Shown here one piece after another: positions 24,766-32,792 of a DNA stretch of 64,000 nucleotides (its first letter is position 1; the number at the start of each line of letters is the position of its first letter). The translations under genes and the position numbers were made by a program. This stretch comes from Halorussus vallis (GTDB lineage Archaea > Halobacteriota > Halobacteria > Halobacteriales > Haladaptataceae), in assembly GCF_024138165.1 (NCBI RefSeq), contig NZ_CP100000.1, positions 3,534,001-3,598,000 on the forward strand, read 5' to 3'. The notes under the pieces were generated by a model. That model did not search any database. It saw only the letters and a program-made list of their open reading frames with translations, and had not been told where the DNA came from.

Positions 24766-25347
24766 ATGAATCGCCGCACGCTACTCTCGCTCGCCGGAAG
24801 CGTCGCCGTCGGCGGCTGTCTCTCGGACGTTCCGGGGGCCGGCCCGCCCGTCGACGTCGGCTGTCCGTCGTTCGCCGACGGCGTCGACTCGCTGTGTTCT
24901 CACACCGCCGACCCGAAGTTGGAACTGCGGCCCGAATCGTGGCGACTGCCGCGCGGGAAGAACGTCAGCCTCACCTTCGAACTGACGAACCGGGCCGACC
25001 GGTCGGCCCGGTTCGCGGTCGTCCCGGCGCTGAAGCGTCGCGACGGCGAGGAGTGGACTCACGTCTGGCCGGTTTTCGACTACAAGCCCGAGCGCGAACT
25101 CGAACCGGGCGAGTCGTACTCGTGGGAGTTCCTGTTCGGCGGGGACGCGACGACCACCGAAGCCGACGAACAGGTAGTCGTGTACGGGAAGGCGCCGGGG
25201 ACGTACGCCGTGGTGTTGAACGCCGCGCTCGGCGGCCGAACGGTCCAGTGCGTCGCGCCGTTCGTCGTCGAGGGTTCGGGGTCGGGGTCGAGGACGGAGG
25301 CGATGTCGACGGTGCAGTCTGCGGAAAAAACGCCGCGGTCGGGGTGA
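24766..25347 (+). CDS. Tat-type lipoprotein, unknown function
   Basis: The 193-residue protein has a twin-arginine N-terminus (MNRRTLLSLAGSVAVGGC) with a lipobox Cys at 18, so it is probably exported folded and lipid-anchored on the outer face. The body (about 45-180) looks like an immunoglobulin-type domain (LTFELTNRADRSARFAVVP and YSWEFLFGG) of the kind used for ligand or surface binding. A perfect 30-bp palindrome lies within the gene (24986-25015). Spacing of 33 nt after gltB would allow read-through. Function unknown. Confidence 0.7.
   Translation: MNRRTLLSLAGSVAVGGCLSDVPGAGPPVDVGCPSFADGVDSLCSHTADPKLELRPESWRLPRGKNVSLTFELTNRADRSARFAVVPALKRRDGEEWTHVWPVFDYKPERELEPGESYSWEFLFGGDATTTEADEQVVVYGKAPGTYAVVLNAALGGRTVQCVAPFVVEGSGSGSRTEAMSTVQSAEKTPRSG
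24986..25015. repeat. Perfect 30-bp palindrome in the lipoprotein gene
   Basis: Arms 24986-25000 and 25001-25015 are exact reverse complements without spacer (left arm CGAACCGGGCCGACC). In frame it encodes about residues 74-84 (NRADRSARF). Confidence 0.9.
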
Positions 25348-25350
25348 GTC

Positions 25351-26115
25351 CTACAGGTACGACGCGTCCCAGCGCACCGGCTTCTTCTGGTTGCCGCAGT
25401 CGTTGCACTTCAGGCGCTCCATCGAGTCCATCGCGGTGTCAAAGCTCTCGCAGTTCGCGCAGAACCAGCCGTAGAGGTCGTCGCCCGCGTCGTCGGTGTA
25501 GGACGCGAAGAACGGCGCCTTCGACCCGCGCTCGCTCTCGGCCCAGTTGACGTAGAGAGTCTCGCCCTCGTACTCGCGGGACTCGAACTGGCGTTCGCCC
25601 GCCAGCGCGTAGACGTTCTCGGTGTATCTCTCGCCGCCGATCTCGGCCTCGCGGTCGGAGACCTTCTCAAAGCCGTTGTCCTGGTAGAACCGGTTGCCGT
25701 GCTTGTTGCCGGCGAGGACGTTGGCCGAGATGCGCTCGACGCCGGCCTCGGAGAGCGCCGACTGGGTCCGTTTCAGCAGCGTCGACCCGAGGCCCTGGTC
25801 GCGGTTGTTCGGGTCGACGTGGAGCCAGAGAATCGTCCCGGCGGGGTCGTCGGGGAGCACGAGGCTCTGGGAGAAGCCCACGACCTCGTCGCCAGCCTCG
25901 GCGACGAGGTAGAGCACGTCCTCCTCCGCGAGTTCGTCGTCCATCTGGTCGTCGGCGTACCAGTTCTCGACCGCCTGCTCGATGACGTCGTCGTTCAGGA
26001 CGTCGTCGTAGGAGGCGTGGAGCGACCGCCGCGCGACCTCGCGGAGACCGTCCACGTCATCCGGTTCGGCTTCTCGGATCTGAACGCCGTCTAACTCGGC
26101 CTCTCTCGTTCCCAT
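25351..26115 (-). CDS. GNAT acetyltransferase with C-terminal zinc-ribbon domain
   Basis: The 254-residue protein has an N-terminal GNAT domain (about 10-160; acetyl-CoA motif NNRDQGLGSTLL, and FYQDNGFEKV). A C-terminal domain holds two CxxC pairs (WFCANCESFD and LKCNDCGNQ), which should bind zinc. This fusion is common in haloarchaea (the C-terminal part is, I believe, DUF5816). Substrate unknown. It is convergent with the lipoprotein gene, with only 3 nt between their stops. Confidence 0.82.
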   Translation of the reverse strand: MGTREAELDGVQIREAEPDDVDGLREVARRSLHASYDDVLNDDVIEQAVENWYADDQMDDELAEEDVLYLVAEAGDEVVGFSQSLVLPDDPAGTILWLHVDPNNRDQGLGSTLLKRTQSALSEAGVERISANVLAGNKHGNRFYQDNGFEKVSDREAEIGGERYTENVYALAGERQFESREYEGETLYVNWAESERGSKAPFFASYTDDAGDDLYGWFCANCESFDTAMDSMERLKCNDCGNQKKPVRWDASYL

Positions 26116-26340
26116 GGCCTTACGTTCGACGTTGTCAGTGATAAACGTTGTACCCGGTTACGGGAAGGGGTCGAAAAACTGGCCGAACGGTGACTTCTGA
26201 GCCCTATAGGGGGTATTTGATTCGAATTAAGTGAATCGGATCGGCGTATGCACAGTTCCGGTGCTTGGCGGTGCCTCTCGGGGGCCTCCGTCGGCCGCAC
26301 CGAATCCGCCGACCCGCGGCCCTGCGACCCTGCCCCTCTC

Positions 26341-26368
26341 GTCGACTGACTGCGTGCAGTCGGTCGAC
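26341..26368. repeat. Inverted repeat in the 386-nt gap before the epimerase gene
   Basis: GTCGACTGACTGC (26341-26353) and GCAGTCGGTCGAC (26356-26368) pair with one G-T type mismatch and a 2-nt spacer. No gene is visible in 26116-26501. The repeat may be an operator or a transcript hairpin. Confidence 0.55.
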
Positions 26369-26377
26369 GACCGCCTC

Positions 26378-26468
26378 GGACTTCTGCTACTCCCCGGGAC
26401 TTCTGCCATCGTCCCGGACCTCCGCTATCGCCCCGGACCTCCGCCACCGTCTGGACTTCCGCCTCCGG
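26378..26468 (+). repeat. Degenerate 18-20-bp tandem repeat before the epimerase gene
   Basis: Five consecutive units of the type GGACCTCCGCTATCGCCCC start at 26378, 26396, 26416, 26435 and 26453. The tract ends about 34 nt before the start codon at 26502, so it overlaps the promoter area. Confidence 0.7.
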
Positions 26469-26501
26469 TAGCGTTTTCCGGCGAGGCGGCCATCGCCGAG
26501 T

Positions 26502-27491
26502 ATGGATACGGCACTCGTCGTCGGCGGGACGCGGTTCATCGGCCGCCACCTCGTCTCCGAACTGCTCGACCACGGCTACGACGTGACCTGCTTCAACCGC
26601 GGGAACCACGACGACCCCTTCGCGGACGTCGAGGAGGTTTCGCACTTCGAGGGCGACCGGACGAACGACTCGGCGCTGGAGGCCGCGAAGGCCGAGGTCG
26701 ACCCGGACGCCGTCTTCGACTGCGTGGCCTACGCGCCCCGGGAGGTCCGGGCCGCGACCGAGATATTCTCGGACGTCGACGCATACGTCTACGTCTCCAG
26801 CGGCGCGGCCTACGGCGTCGAGGAGATTCCCAAGCGCGAGGGCGAAACCGAACTCGAACCCTGCACGCCCGAGCAGGCCCAAGACGACTCCGGGGCGTCC
26901 TACGGCGCGCGGAAGGCCGAGGGCGACCGGGCTATCTTCGAGGCGGCCGAACGGGGCGTGAACGCCTTCAGCGTCCGGCCGTGCATCGTCTACGGCCCCC
27001 ACGACTACACCGAGCGGATGGACTACTGGATCGACCGCGTGGTGAACTACGACCGGGTGGTCGTGCCCGGCGACGGCGACAACCTCTGGCACCGCGCGTA
27101 CGTCGAGGACGTCGCCAGCGCCCTCAGAGTCGTCGCCGAGGAGGGGACGCCCGGCGAGGCGTACAACGTCGGCGACCGCCGACTGGTCGTGCTGGAGGAG
27201 ATGGTCGAACTCGTCGCCGACGCCGCGGAGACGGACGTCGAAGTAGTCTGCGCCGGCGAGCGCGAACTTGCGGCCGCCGACCTAGAACCCGACGACTACG
27301 TCTTCTACCGGGACTACCCCCACGTCCTCGCCACCGACAAACTCGCCGCGCTCGGCTGGGAGTCGACGCCGCTCGACGACGCGATGGCGGCCACCGTCGA
27401 GGAACACCTGGAGAGCGACCGCGACGGGAGCGAGTACGACCCCGGCCGCGACGCCGAGGAGCGCGTCATCGGCGTGCTGGACACGCTCTGA
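26502..27491 (+). CDS. NAD-dependent epimerase/dehydratase family protein
   Basis: The 329-residue extended short-chain dehydrogenase has an N-terminal Rossmann motif VVGGTRFIGRH (GGxxFxG), a Ser-rich active-site strand YVSSGAAYG, and the catalytic pair in YGARK (Tyr and Lys). It ends in a substrate-binding domain with AYNVGDRR. Such enzymes modify nucleotide sugars or act as RNA-binding chloroplast-type epimerase relatives; the GGTRF variant is typical of the latter group. Specific reaction not assignable. The tandem repeat upstream is unusual for this gene. Confidence 0.82.
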   Translation: MDTALVVGGTRFIGRHLVSELLDHGYDVTCFNRGNHDDPFADVEEVSHFEGDRTNDSALEAAKAEVDPDAVFDCVAYAPREVRAATEIFSDVDAYVYVSSGAAYGVEEIPKREGETELEPCTPEQAQDDSGASYGARKAEGDRAIFEAAERGVNAFSVRPCIVYGPHDYTERMDYWIDRVVNYDRVVVPGDGDNLWHRAYVEDVASALRVVAEEGTPGEAYNVGDRRLVVLEEMVELVADAAETDVEVVCAGERELAAADLEPDDYVFYRDYPHVLATDKLAALGWESTPLDDAMAATVEEHLESDRDGSEYDPGRDAEERVIGVLDTL

Positions 27492-27799
27492 GTCGACCGC
27501 TTCCGGGCAGTGTCGCGACTTCTCCGCCGCTCCGCCGACCGGGTCGCGGAACGGTAAGCGAGGACGCACTTAACGATTCTCGGTCGGCGGGAGCGCTCGA
27601 TTCGGCCGTTAGACGCCTCTTTCGACCGTTCGAAGGGACTCGCTAGCCGCTTCAGGCGGATGATAACAAACACCCCCTGAAACGAACGGTGTGCCATGGG
27701 CTCTCACCGTCTCCGCCGAACGCGCGCCGCGTCCCCCGGCGCTCTCCTCTCGCGACCGTCCCGAACCGTCCACTCCCGCGCCATCGACCGTCCGGAACC
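27492..27799. other. 308-nt intergenic stretch
   Basis: I see no gene, strong hairpin or repeat here. A short AT-rich piece (GATGATAACAAACACC, about 27659-27675) could be part of a promoter, but it is over 100 nt from the next start. Confidence 0.4.
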
Positions 27800-28480
27800 A
27801 TGATTCGAAACGCCGTCAGTACCCTGGTGCGGAGTCTCGGCGTCGTCGGGGTCACGGCCGTCGAAGTCGCGGCGCTGTCGGTCTGGCTCGGCCTCGTGAG
27901 CGACGTCTCGCTCCTCTCGGCCGCCAGCGCGGTCGCGGCGACCGCGCTGGCGGCCGGCCTGTTCGTGGAGGGGCTGTTGACCCACCTCACCGTCAACGGG
28001 CGACTGCGGCCGATTCCGCCCGCGACGCTCGCTGGCCTCGCGCTCGCGGAGACCCTGCTGTGGGTCGGGTGGCTCGCGGTCGTCCGCTGGGTCGGCGTGG
28101 GGGACCTGCTGGGCGTCGCGGTCGCGGGGCTGGCGCTCGCCGCGGCGCTCGTCCCGCAACACACCGTCCTCGACAACGTGTTGCGGGGCCGGGACCCGCG
28201 CTCGTCGCTGGTCGAACGGGCGACCATCGGCTACAGCGTCCTGGAGGCCGCCGGCGCGACCGGGTGGCTGCTGGTTGTCGCCGGGACGGTGGCGGTCCCG
28301 TCGTGGCTGTTCTCGGTCCCGGTCGCGGGCTTCTCGCCACGGGCGGTCGTCGGCGCGGCGCTGCTCGCCGGCGCGCTGCTCGTCGAGCACCTCCTCGAGA
28401 TTCGGCTGGCGATGCGGGCGGTCCGGCGGTCCTCGCGCGTGACCTGGCGGTCGGCGTCCTCCATCGACGTCGAACGGTAA
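27800..28480 (+). CDS. Multi-pass membrane protein, unknown function
   Basis: The 226-residue protein has about six hydrophobic helices (near 12-32, 37-58, 72-95, 100-122, 140-165 and 170-205). It has an Arg-rich C-terminal tail and a positively charged loop (LRGRDPRSSLVERA). Nothing identifies a transport or enzyme family. The ATG at 27800 begins just before the first helix; earlier in-frame codons read a Pro/Arg-rich stretch typical of noncoding DNA. It stands alone between a long intergenic gap and a structured noncoding region. Confidence 0.65.
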   Translation: MIRNAVSTLVRSLGVVGVTAVEVAALSVWLGLVSDVSLLSAASAVAATALAAGLFVEGLLTHLTVNGRLRPIPPATLAGLALAETLLWVGWLAVVRWVGVGDLLGVAVAGLALAAALVPQHTVLDNVLRGRDPRSSLVERATIGYSVLEAAGATGWLLVVAGTVAVPSWLFSVPVAGFSPRAVVGAALLAGALLVEHLLEIRLAMRAVRRSSRVTWRSASSIDVER

Positions 28481-28572
28481 AACAGGGTCTTTTCTCGAAC
28501 GGAGTGTCCTGCTCGCAATCCGCGGTTGGTGATGTTCTTGAGGTGAAGCGTTCTGCTCGCACGAATCAAATG

Positions 28573-28713
28573 AAACCGCACCGCCACCGCCACACGCCTT
28601 CCCAGCCGATTCCTTCGCACCCCTTCGGGGTGCTCAGTCATCCACCGTCAGAGCTTCGCTTGCGCAGACCTCGCGCGAAGATGGCGCGGCATGAAGCCGC
28701 GCCAGCGCGCGCC
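28573..28713 (-). repeat. Hairpin-plus-ORF dispersed element, copy A
   Basis: Read on the minus strand: GGCGCGCGCTGGCGCG (28713-28698), a hairpin with 8-bp arms (28683-28690/28696-28703), then an ATG at 28641 opening a peptide that begins MTEHPEG and contains NRLGRRVAVAV. The same order appears on the plus strand at 61657-61778. After VAVAV the two copies fall out of phase by one base. I read this as a dispersed element, not a functional gene. Confidence 0.65.
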
Positions 28714-28820
28714 GTACCTCCGGTTAGTAGCGCGCATCTTGACCGCCGCGCTGCCCACGCTCGGTGGACTGACGAACCGGAAGCGCTCGGCGAACCAACC
28801 GTAGGGCGGGACTGAAAGGG

Positions 28821-28925
28821 GCCGCCCGCTCGCGTCCGCAGGACGTGGTCGCCTCCGACGGGCCACTATTCGGCGAGCGTCAGCGAGCCGAATATCCCGC
28901 GGAGCGACCGCGAGCGGGCGGGGGC
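28821..28925. other. Nested inverted repeats in noncoding DNA
   Basis: GCCGCCCGCTCGCG (28821-28834) pairs with CGCGAGCGGGC (28909 onward). Inside it, TATTCGGC (28867-28874) pairs with GCCGAATA (28887-28894). Together they could form a branched RNA or cruciform within the 627-nt gap 28481-29107, which has no convincing gene. Confidence 0.5.
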
Positions 28926-29107
28926 TTTCGAGGCGGTCACCTTTGCTGTCGTTGTAGTTCCTCTCAGCGAGATTCTGGGGCTTTCGAGCCGTTCTCGGTT
29001 GCCCGGCCGCTGTCGTCGTTCGCAGCGGGCGACCTAACGAACTGAAGTCAGCCCGAACCACATTCCAGAGAGAAAACTGTTTCACCCGCGAAGAGCGAAT
29101 GGGTCGT

Positions 29108-30157
29108 ATGTTCGAGAAATCCACGTGGATTCGCCTGCCCCGGAGCGTGGTGGTGGGCCACGGCGTCCTCGACCGGACCGTCGAGGCAGTCTCGGAACTC
29201 CACCTCCACGGCCGGCCGCTGGTTGTCACCAGTCCGACGCCCCGGAAGGTGGCGGCGTCGCGGGTGGTCGCCGACTTCGAGGACGCGGGCGAGGACCCCG
29301 CGGTGGTCGAGATCGACGAGGCGACGTTCGGCGCGGTCGAGCGCGTGCTCGAAGTCGCCGAGGATGTGGAACCGGGCTTCCTCGTCGGCGTCGGCGGCGG
29401 CAAGGCCATCGACATCGCCAAGATGGCCAGCGACGAACTCGGCCGGGGGTTCGTCTCGGTGCCGACCGCCGCGAGCCACGACGGCATCGTCTCGGGCCGG
29501 GGGTCGGTCCCGGAGGGCGACACCCGCCACAGCGTCGCGGCCGAACCGCCGCTGGCGGTCGTCGCCGACACCGAGATACTGGCCGACGCGCCCTGGCGGC
29601 TCACCACCGCGGGCTGTGCCGACATCATCTCCAACTACACCGCGGTCAAGGACTGGCGGCTGGCCAACCGGCTCCAGAACGTCGAGTACTCCCACTACTC
29701 GGCGGCGCTCGCGGAGATGACCGCCGAACTGCTGGTCGAGAACTCCGACTCCATCAAGCAGGGCCTGGAGGAGTCGGCCTGGGTGGTCGTGAAGGCGCTG
29801 GTCTCCTCGGGGGTGGCGATGTCCATCGCCGACTCCTCGCGGCCCGCCAGCGGCGCAGAACACCTCTTCTCCCACCAACTCGACCGGATGGTGCCCGGCG
29901 CGGCGCTCCACGGCCACCAGGTCGGCGTCGGTACCGTCCTCGCGGAGTACCTCCACGGCGGCGACTGGGAGGGCGTGCGCGACGCGCTGGCGACCATCGG
30001 CGCGCCCACGACCGCCGCGGAACTCGGCATCGACGACGAGACGGTGGTCGAGGCGCTCACCTCGGCCCACGAGATTCGCGACCGCTACACCATCCTGGGC
30101 AACGGGATGAATCTCGCCGCGGCCGTTGAGGCGGCAGAGACGACCGGCGTCATCTGA
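29108..30157 (+). CDS. egsA: sn-Glycerol-1-phosphate dehydrogenase
   Basis: The 349-residue enzyme reduces dihydroxyacetone phosphate to sn-glycerol-1-phosphate, giving the archaeal stereochemistry of membrane lipids. Visible features are VGVGGGKAIDIAKMAS (nucleotide binding), SVPTAASHDGIVSGRGS, and the metal-binding residues around ADIISNYTAVKDW, EHLFSHQLDRM and HGHQVGVGT. Length and order match archaeal EgsA. Two ATGs are possible (29099 and 29108); the second gives the usual start MFEKSTWIRLPR. Essential in archaea, so the gene should be expressed constantly. Confidence 0.95.
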   Translation: MFEKSTWIRLPRSVVVGHGVLDRTVEAVSELHLHGRPLVVTSPTPRKVAASRVVADFEDAGEDPAVVEIDEATFGAVERVLEVAEDVEPGFLVGVGGGKAIDIAKMASDELGRGFVSVPTAASHDGIVSGRGSVPEGDTRHSVAAEPPLAVVADTEILADAPWRLTTAGCADIISNYTAVKDWRLANRLQNVEYSHYSAALAEMTAELLVENSDSIKQGLEESAWVVVKALVSSGVAMSIADSSRPASGAEHLFSHQLDRMVPGAALHGHQVGVGTVLAEYLHGGDWEGVRDALATIGAPTTAAELGIDDETVVEALTSAHEIRDRYTILGNGMNLAAAVEAAETTGVI

Positions 30158-30251
30158 GACGGCTCTCGTTTCCGGGAGCCGACGCATCGCGTTCGAAAAT
30201 CGAAAGGTGAAACCGCGAAGTCGCGAACCCGCGAATCCGCGGAGAAGAACC

Positions 30252-30770
30252 TCAGCGCCGCGACTTCTGTCGGCGGTCGTCCTGGGCGATCCGGAGGAAC
30301 GCGAGCGCCGCGCCGAGCATCGAGGCGTTCTTCAGGAAGTGGTACGTCTCGTTCTGCTTCTCCATCTCCTCGTCGGCCTCCCAGAAGTCGTGCATCCGGG
30401 GGGTCACGCCGAGGAAGAACGTCGCCACCGCGCCCGCGGCGAGCCGCGGCAGTTTCCACGTCGCGATGCCCAGTCCGCCGAACAGGAGCGCGCCGCTGGC
30501 TAGCGGAACCGAGAGTTCGGCGTTCGACACGCCCTTGCTCTCGGCGTAGCCGATCTGGGCGTCGAGGTTCCGGAAGTTGTCTATCGCCATGAACGCCAGC
30601 AGTCCGCCGAACAGCAGTCGGGCGAGTTTGAACGACTTCGACTGGGTCCTCGGGGGCCGCTCCCGCGGGTCCGCGGTCACGGGCGAGACGCCCTGCTCCG
30701 TCTCGACGTTCGAATGCTCCGAGTTCTGCCCCGAATCCCGATCGTTCGCATCGCTACCTAGTAGCGCCAT
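30252..30770 (-). CDS. DoxX-like membrane protein
   Basis: The 172-residue protein has a polar N-terminus of about 50 residues and then four hydrophobic helices: ARLLFGGLLAFMAIDNF, SVPLASGALLFGGLGIA, LAAGAVATFFLGVTPRMHDFW and FLKNASMLGAALAFL. The motif PRMHDFW between helices 3 and 4 is typical of the DoxX/quinol-oxidase-subunit-like family. Biochemical role is unclear. The ATG at 30770 is preferred to one at 30869, which would add a Pro/Lys-rich stretch overlapping the divergent gene's promoter. Confidence 0.75.
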   Translation of the reverse strand: MALLGSDANDRDSGQNSEHSNVETEQGVSPVTADPRERPPRTQSKSFKLARLLFGGLLAFMAIDNFRNLDAQIGYAESKGVSNAELSVPLASGALLFGGLGIATWKLPRLAAGAVATFFLGVTPRMHDFWEADEEMEKQNETYHFLKNASMLGAALAFLRIAQDDRRQKSRR

Positions 30771-30908
30771 GTCAGTCGATACAGCGAGGAGCGACTTACC
30801 TTTGTCCGCTGCGTTCGGATTTGCCGCTTTCGGGTGCGGACGCGCGACCGTCCCCGACGAATCAGCCAACCGATACTATTTACCCCGCCGCTCCGTATCG
30901 CCGCCCGA

Positions 30909-31274
30909 ATGGTCGACCGGGACCGACTCCGACTCGACGGGACGGCGTTCGAGGGCCGGCGCGAGGAGTTCTACTGGCTGTGGATTCTGGCGACGACGAC
31001 CTACGGCGTCGGCGACGTGGTGACGACCGTCGCGCTCCTGCGCTTCGACGCCCGGGTTGGCGAGGCGAACGCACTCCTGCGGGCCGCGGTCGAGGCGTTC
31101 GGACTCGCGGGGCTGGTGGGGCTGAAACTCGGTGTCTTCCTCGCGTGTCTCGGCGTGCAGGTGTACGCCGTCGCCGATTCGGAGGACCCGGTCGTCGTCT
31201 ACGCCCCGCCCGCGCTACTCGCCGTCGTCGGCGGGTTCACGACCGCGTTCAACCTCCGTCTCCTCGTCGGATGA
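30909..31274 (+). CDS. Small membrane protein, unknown function
   Basis: The 121-residue protein has four probable membrane helices (near 23-45, 58-72, 72-88 and 96-118), with GDVVTT and EANALLR between them, motifs seen in haloarchaeal DUF5658-like membrane proteins. Function unknown. A TATTTAC box at about 30879-30885 lies 27 nt before the ATG at 30909 and supports a leaderless start. It is divergent from the DoxX-like gene. Confidence 0.68.
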   Translation: MVDRDRLRLDGTAFEGRREEFYWLWILATTTYGVGDVVTTVALLRFDARVGEANALLRAAVEAFGLAGLVGLKLGVFLACLGVQVYAVADSEDPVVVYAPPALLAVVGGFTTAFNLRLLVG

Positions 31275-31398
31275 ACTTCCGTCTCCTCGCAGGGTGACCC
31301 TCCACCTCCTCGCCGGGTAGCTCCGACTCCTCACGGTTACACTCGCGAATCTCGGCCGCCAGTCGTCGCAGACGAGGAGCAACCGCGCCTCGCCCGGC

Positions 31399-31938
31399 CT
31401 ACCCGGAGAACGCCGCGTCCCACCGGACGACCGCCGAAACCGCCGGCCCGACGGCCGGCCGCGAAGCGACGGTCGCGTTGGATTCGGCGGTGACGACCAC
31501 CGAGGCGTCGTCCGACGACGCCTCGGTGGTCGATTCGTCGCCGCCGTCGCCGTCACTTCCGTCGTTTGCGCCGTCACCTTCGTTTCCGTCGTTTCTTCCT
31601 TGGTCGTCCCGACCGCCCCGGTCGGACGACGGCAGCACGCCGTCGTCCGACGTCTCCGGCCGGAGCGTCTGGGTATCGTCGGCCGTTCCGGCGTCGTCGT
31701 TTCCGTCGGATCGGTCTGCTCCGTCGGCGGTCGGCGGTCCCGCGTCGGTCGTCGCCGTCGTCGCGGTCGAGGTGACGTCCTGCGTCGTCTCCTCCGCGAG
31801 GTCGGTCGCGGCGTTCGGTCCGTCGAGGGCGGGAAGGACGAACCCGAACCCGGCCCCGACGACGGCCGCCGCGGTCACCAGTCCGACGACGACCGCTCGC
31901 TTCGTCAGCGCGACTCCGAGGAAGGCGAACTTGCTCAC
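31399..31938 (-). CDS. Membrane-anchored, acidic low-complexity protein
   Basis: The 179-residue protein has one N-terminal hydrophobic helix (about 15-37), a long Asp/Gly/Asn/Thr-rich disordered part (about 45-140), and a short C-terminal hydrophobic-aromatic end. It is the third gene of an operon after two Tat-exported proteins (32793 and 31981) and may be a surface or stalk component working with them. A perfect 39-bp inverted repeat lies within it (31494-31532). No known family. Confidence 0.55.
   Translation of the reverse strand: MSKFAFLGVALTKRAVVVGLVTAAAVVGAGFGFVLPALDGPNAATDLAEETTQDVTSTATTATTDAGPPTADGADRSDGNDDAGTADDTQTLRPETSDDGVLPSSDRGGRDDQGRNDGNEGDGANDGSDGDGGDESTTEASSDDASVVVTAESNATVASRPAVGPAVSAVVRWDAAFSG
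31494..31532. repeat. Perfect 39-bp inverted repeat in coding sequence
   Basis: Arms 31494-31512 and 31514-31532 (19 bp) are exact reverse complements around a single C at 31513. In frame on the minus strand it covers about residues 136-148 (EASSDDASVV region). Confidence 0.95.
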
Positions 31939-31980
31939 GGCGTTTCCCCCCGACCGACCGGCAGCGCCCGTTCGAGGGGG

Positions 31981-32721
31981 TCACGCGCCGTCATCGGTCG
32001 TCTCCTCGGTCGTCGTTCCGCTCGTGGTCGCGGTCGTCCGTTCGGCAGTGGTCGTCGAGGTCGTGGAGGCGGTCGAGTCGGTGGCCGTGGACGTCTCCGT
32101 CTCGGTGGCCGTCTCCGTCGCGGTCGACGCGGCGGTTTCGGTGGCGGTCGTCTCAGTCGTCTGCGTCTCGACCGCCACCGCGGCGTCGCCGTCGACGTCG
32201 CCGCTTCCGGCGAGATTCTCGACCGTCACGTCGAAGACGGCGTCGGCGTAGCCCCTCGCGAGAGCGGTTTCGCCGGCGGCGGCGTAGACCTCGAAGGCCA
32301 GTCTGAGGCGCAGCCGGCGCGTCCTGGTTTCGCCGTCGGCCGCCGAGAAGTCGGCGGCCGCGAACCCCTCGCGGTCGAGGAGGTCCAGCGCGCCGAAGTC
32401 GTACGCCGTCTCGCCGTGGAGGCCCCTCGCGGACAGCGAGTCGGTCGCGAGCTTTCGGTACCGGTAGTCGGCGTCGAGTTTGGCGTACAGCGAGAGCGCG
32501 ACACGTCCGGCGGGTTCGTCGAGTCCCCGCCACGCGACCGTGCCGGCGGGCGCGACGGTGACGCCGCGAACGTTCCCGTCGTCGCTGGCGACGGTCACGT
32601 CCTCGGCGGCGAAGTCGGCGTCGGCGCTGGCGTGCGCGGCGGGCAGGAGCGACGCCAGCCCCGCACCGCCCGCGGCCACGCCCGCGAGCGCGCCGAGCAG
32701 TCGTCGTCGGTCGGTGTTCAT
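31981..32721 (-). CDS. Tat-exported protein, paralogue of the 32793 gene
   Basis: The 246-residue protein has a twin-arginine signal (MNTDRRRLLGALAGVAAGGAG). A beta-rich domain (about 35-185) is followed by a Thr/Ser/Glu-rich tail from about 195 to the end, like a cell-wall-spanning or O-glycosylated stalk. Its domain is clearly related to the N-terminal half of the neighbour at 32793: both share DDG-VR near 48, W-GLD-PA near 66, YRK/YQK near 88 and LHGE/THGK near 102. It starts 71 nt after the neighbour's stop, with a tRNA-like hairpin in the gap. Probably a surface protein. Confidence 0.65.
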   Translation of the reverse strand: MNTDRRRLLGALAGVAAGGAGLASLLPAAHASADADFAAEDVTVASDDGNVRGVTVAPAGTVAWRGLDEPAGRVALSLYAKLDADYRYRKLATDSLSARGLHGETAYDFGALDLLDREGFAAADFSAADGETRTRRLRLRLAFEVYAAAGETALARGYADAVFDVTVENLAGSGDVDGDAAVAVETQTTETTATETAASTATETATETETSTATDSTASTTSTTTAERTTATTSGTTTEETTDDGA

Positions 32722-32725
32722 GGAG

Positions 32726-32768
32726 GACCCACCGGGGGAGTCGAACCCCCGCGCGTCCGGAGTGGGTC
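32726..32768 (-). other. tRNA acceptor/T-arm-like hairpin just before a start codon
   Basis: On the minus strand GACCCAC (32768-32762) pairs with GTGGGTC (32732-32726). Inside it CGGGGG-TTCGACT-CCCCCG (32751-32733) forms a hairpin whose loop matches the tRNA T-loop consensus. The structure ends 4 nt before the ATG at 32721. No D-arm or anticodon arm is present, so it is not a complete tRNA. Confidence 0.55.
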
Positions 32769-32792
32769 GGAGAGCCTAGCGGTTCGCGGCCG

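Noticed and set aside
28231-28641. 136-codon ORF starting MTEHPEG on the minus strand as a full gene
   Set aside because: It runs antisense into the membrane protein at 27800, and only its first part matches the second element copy, which then falls out of phase.
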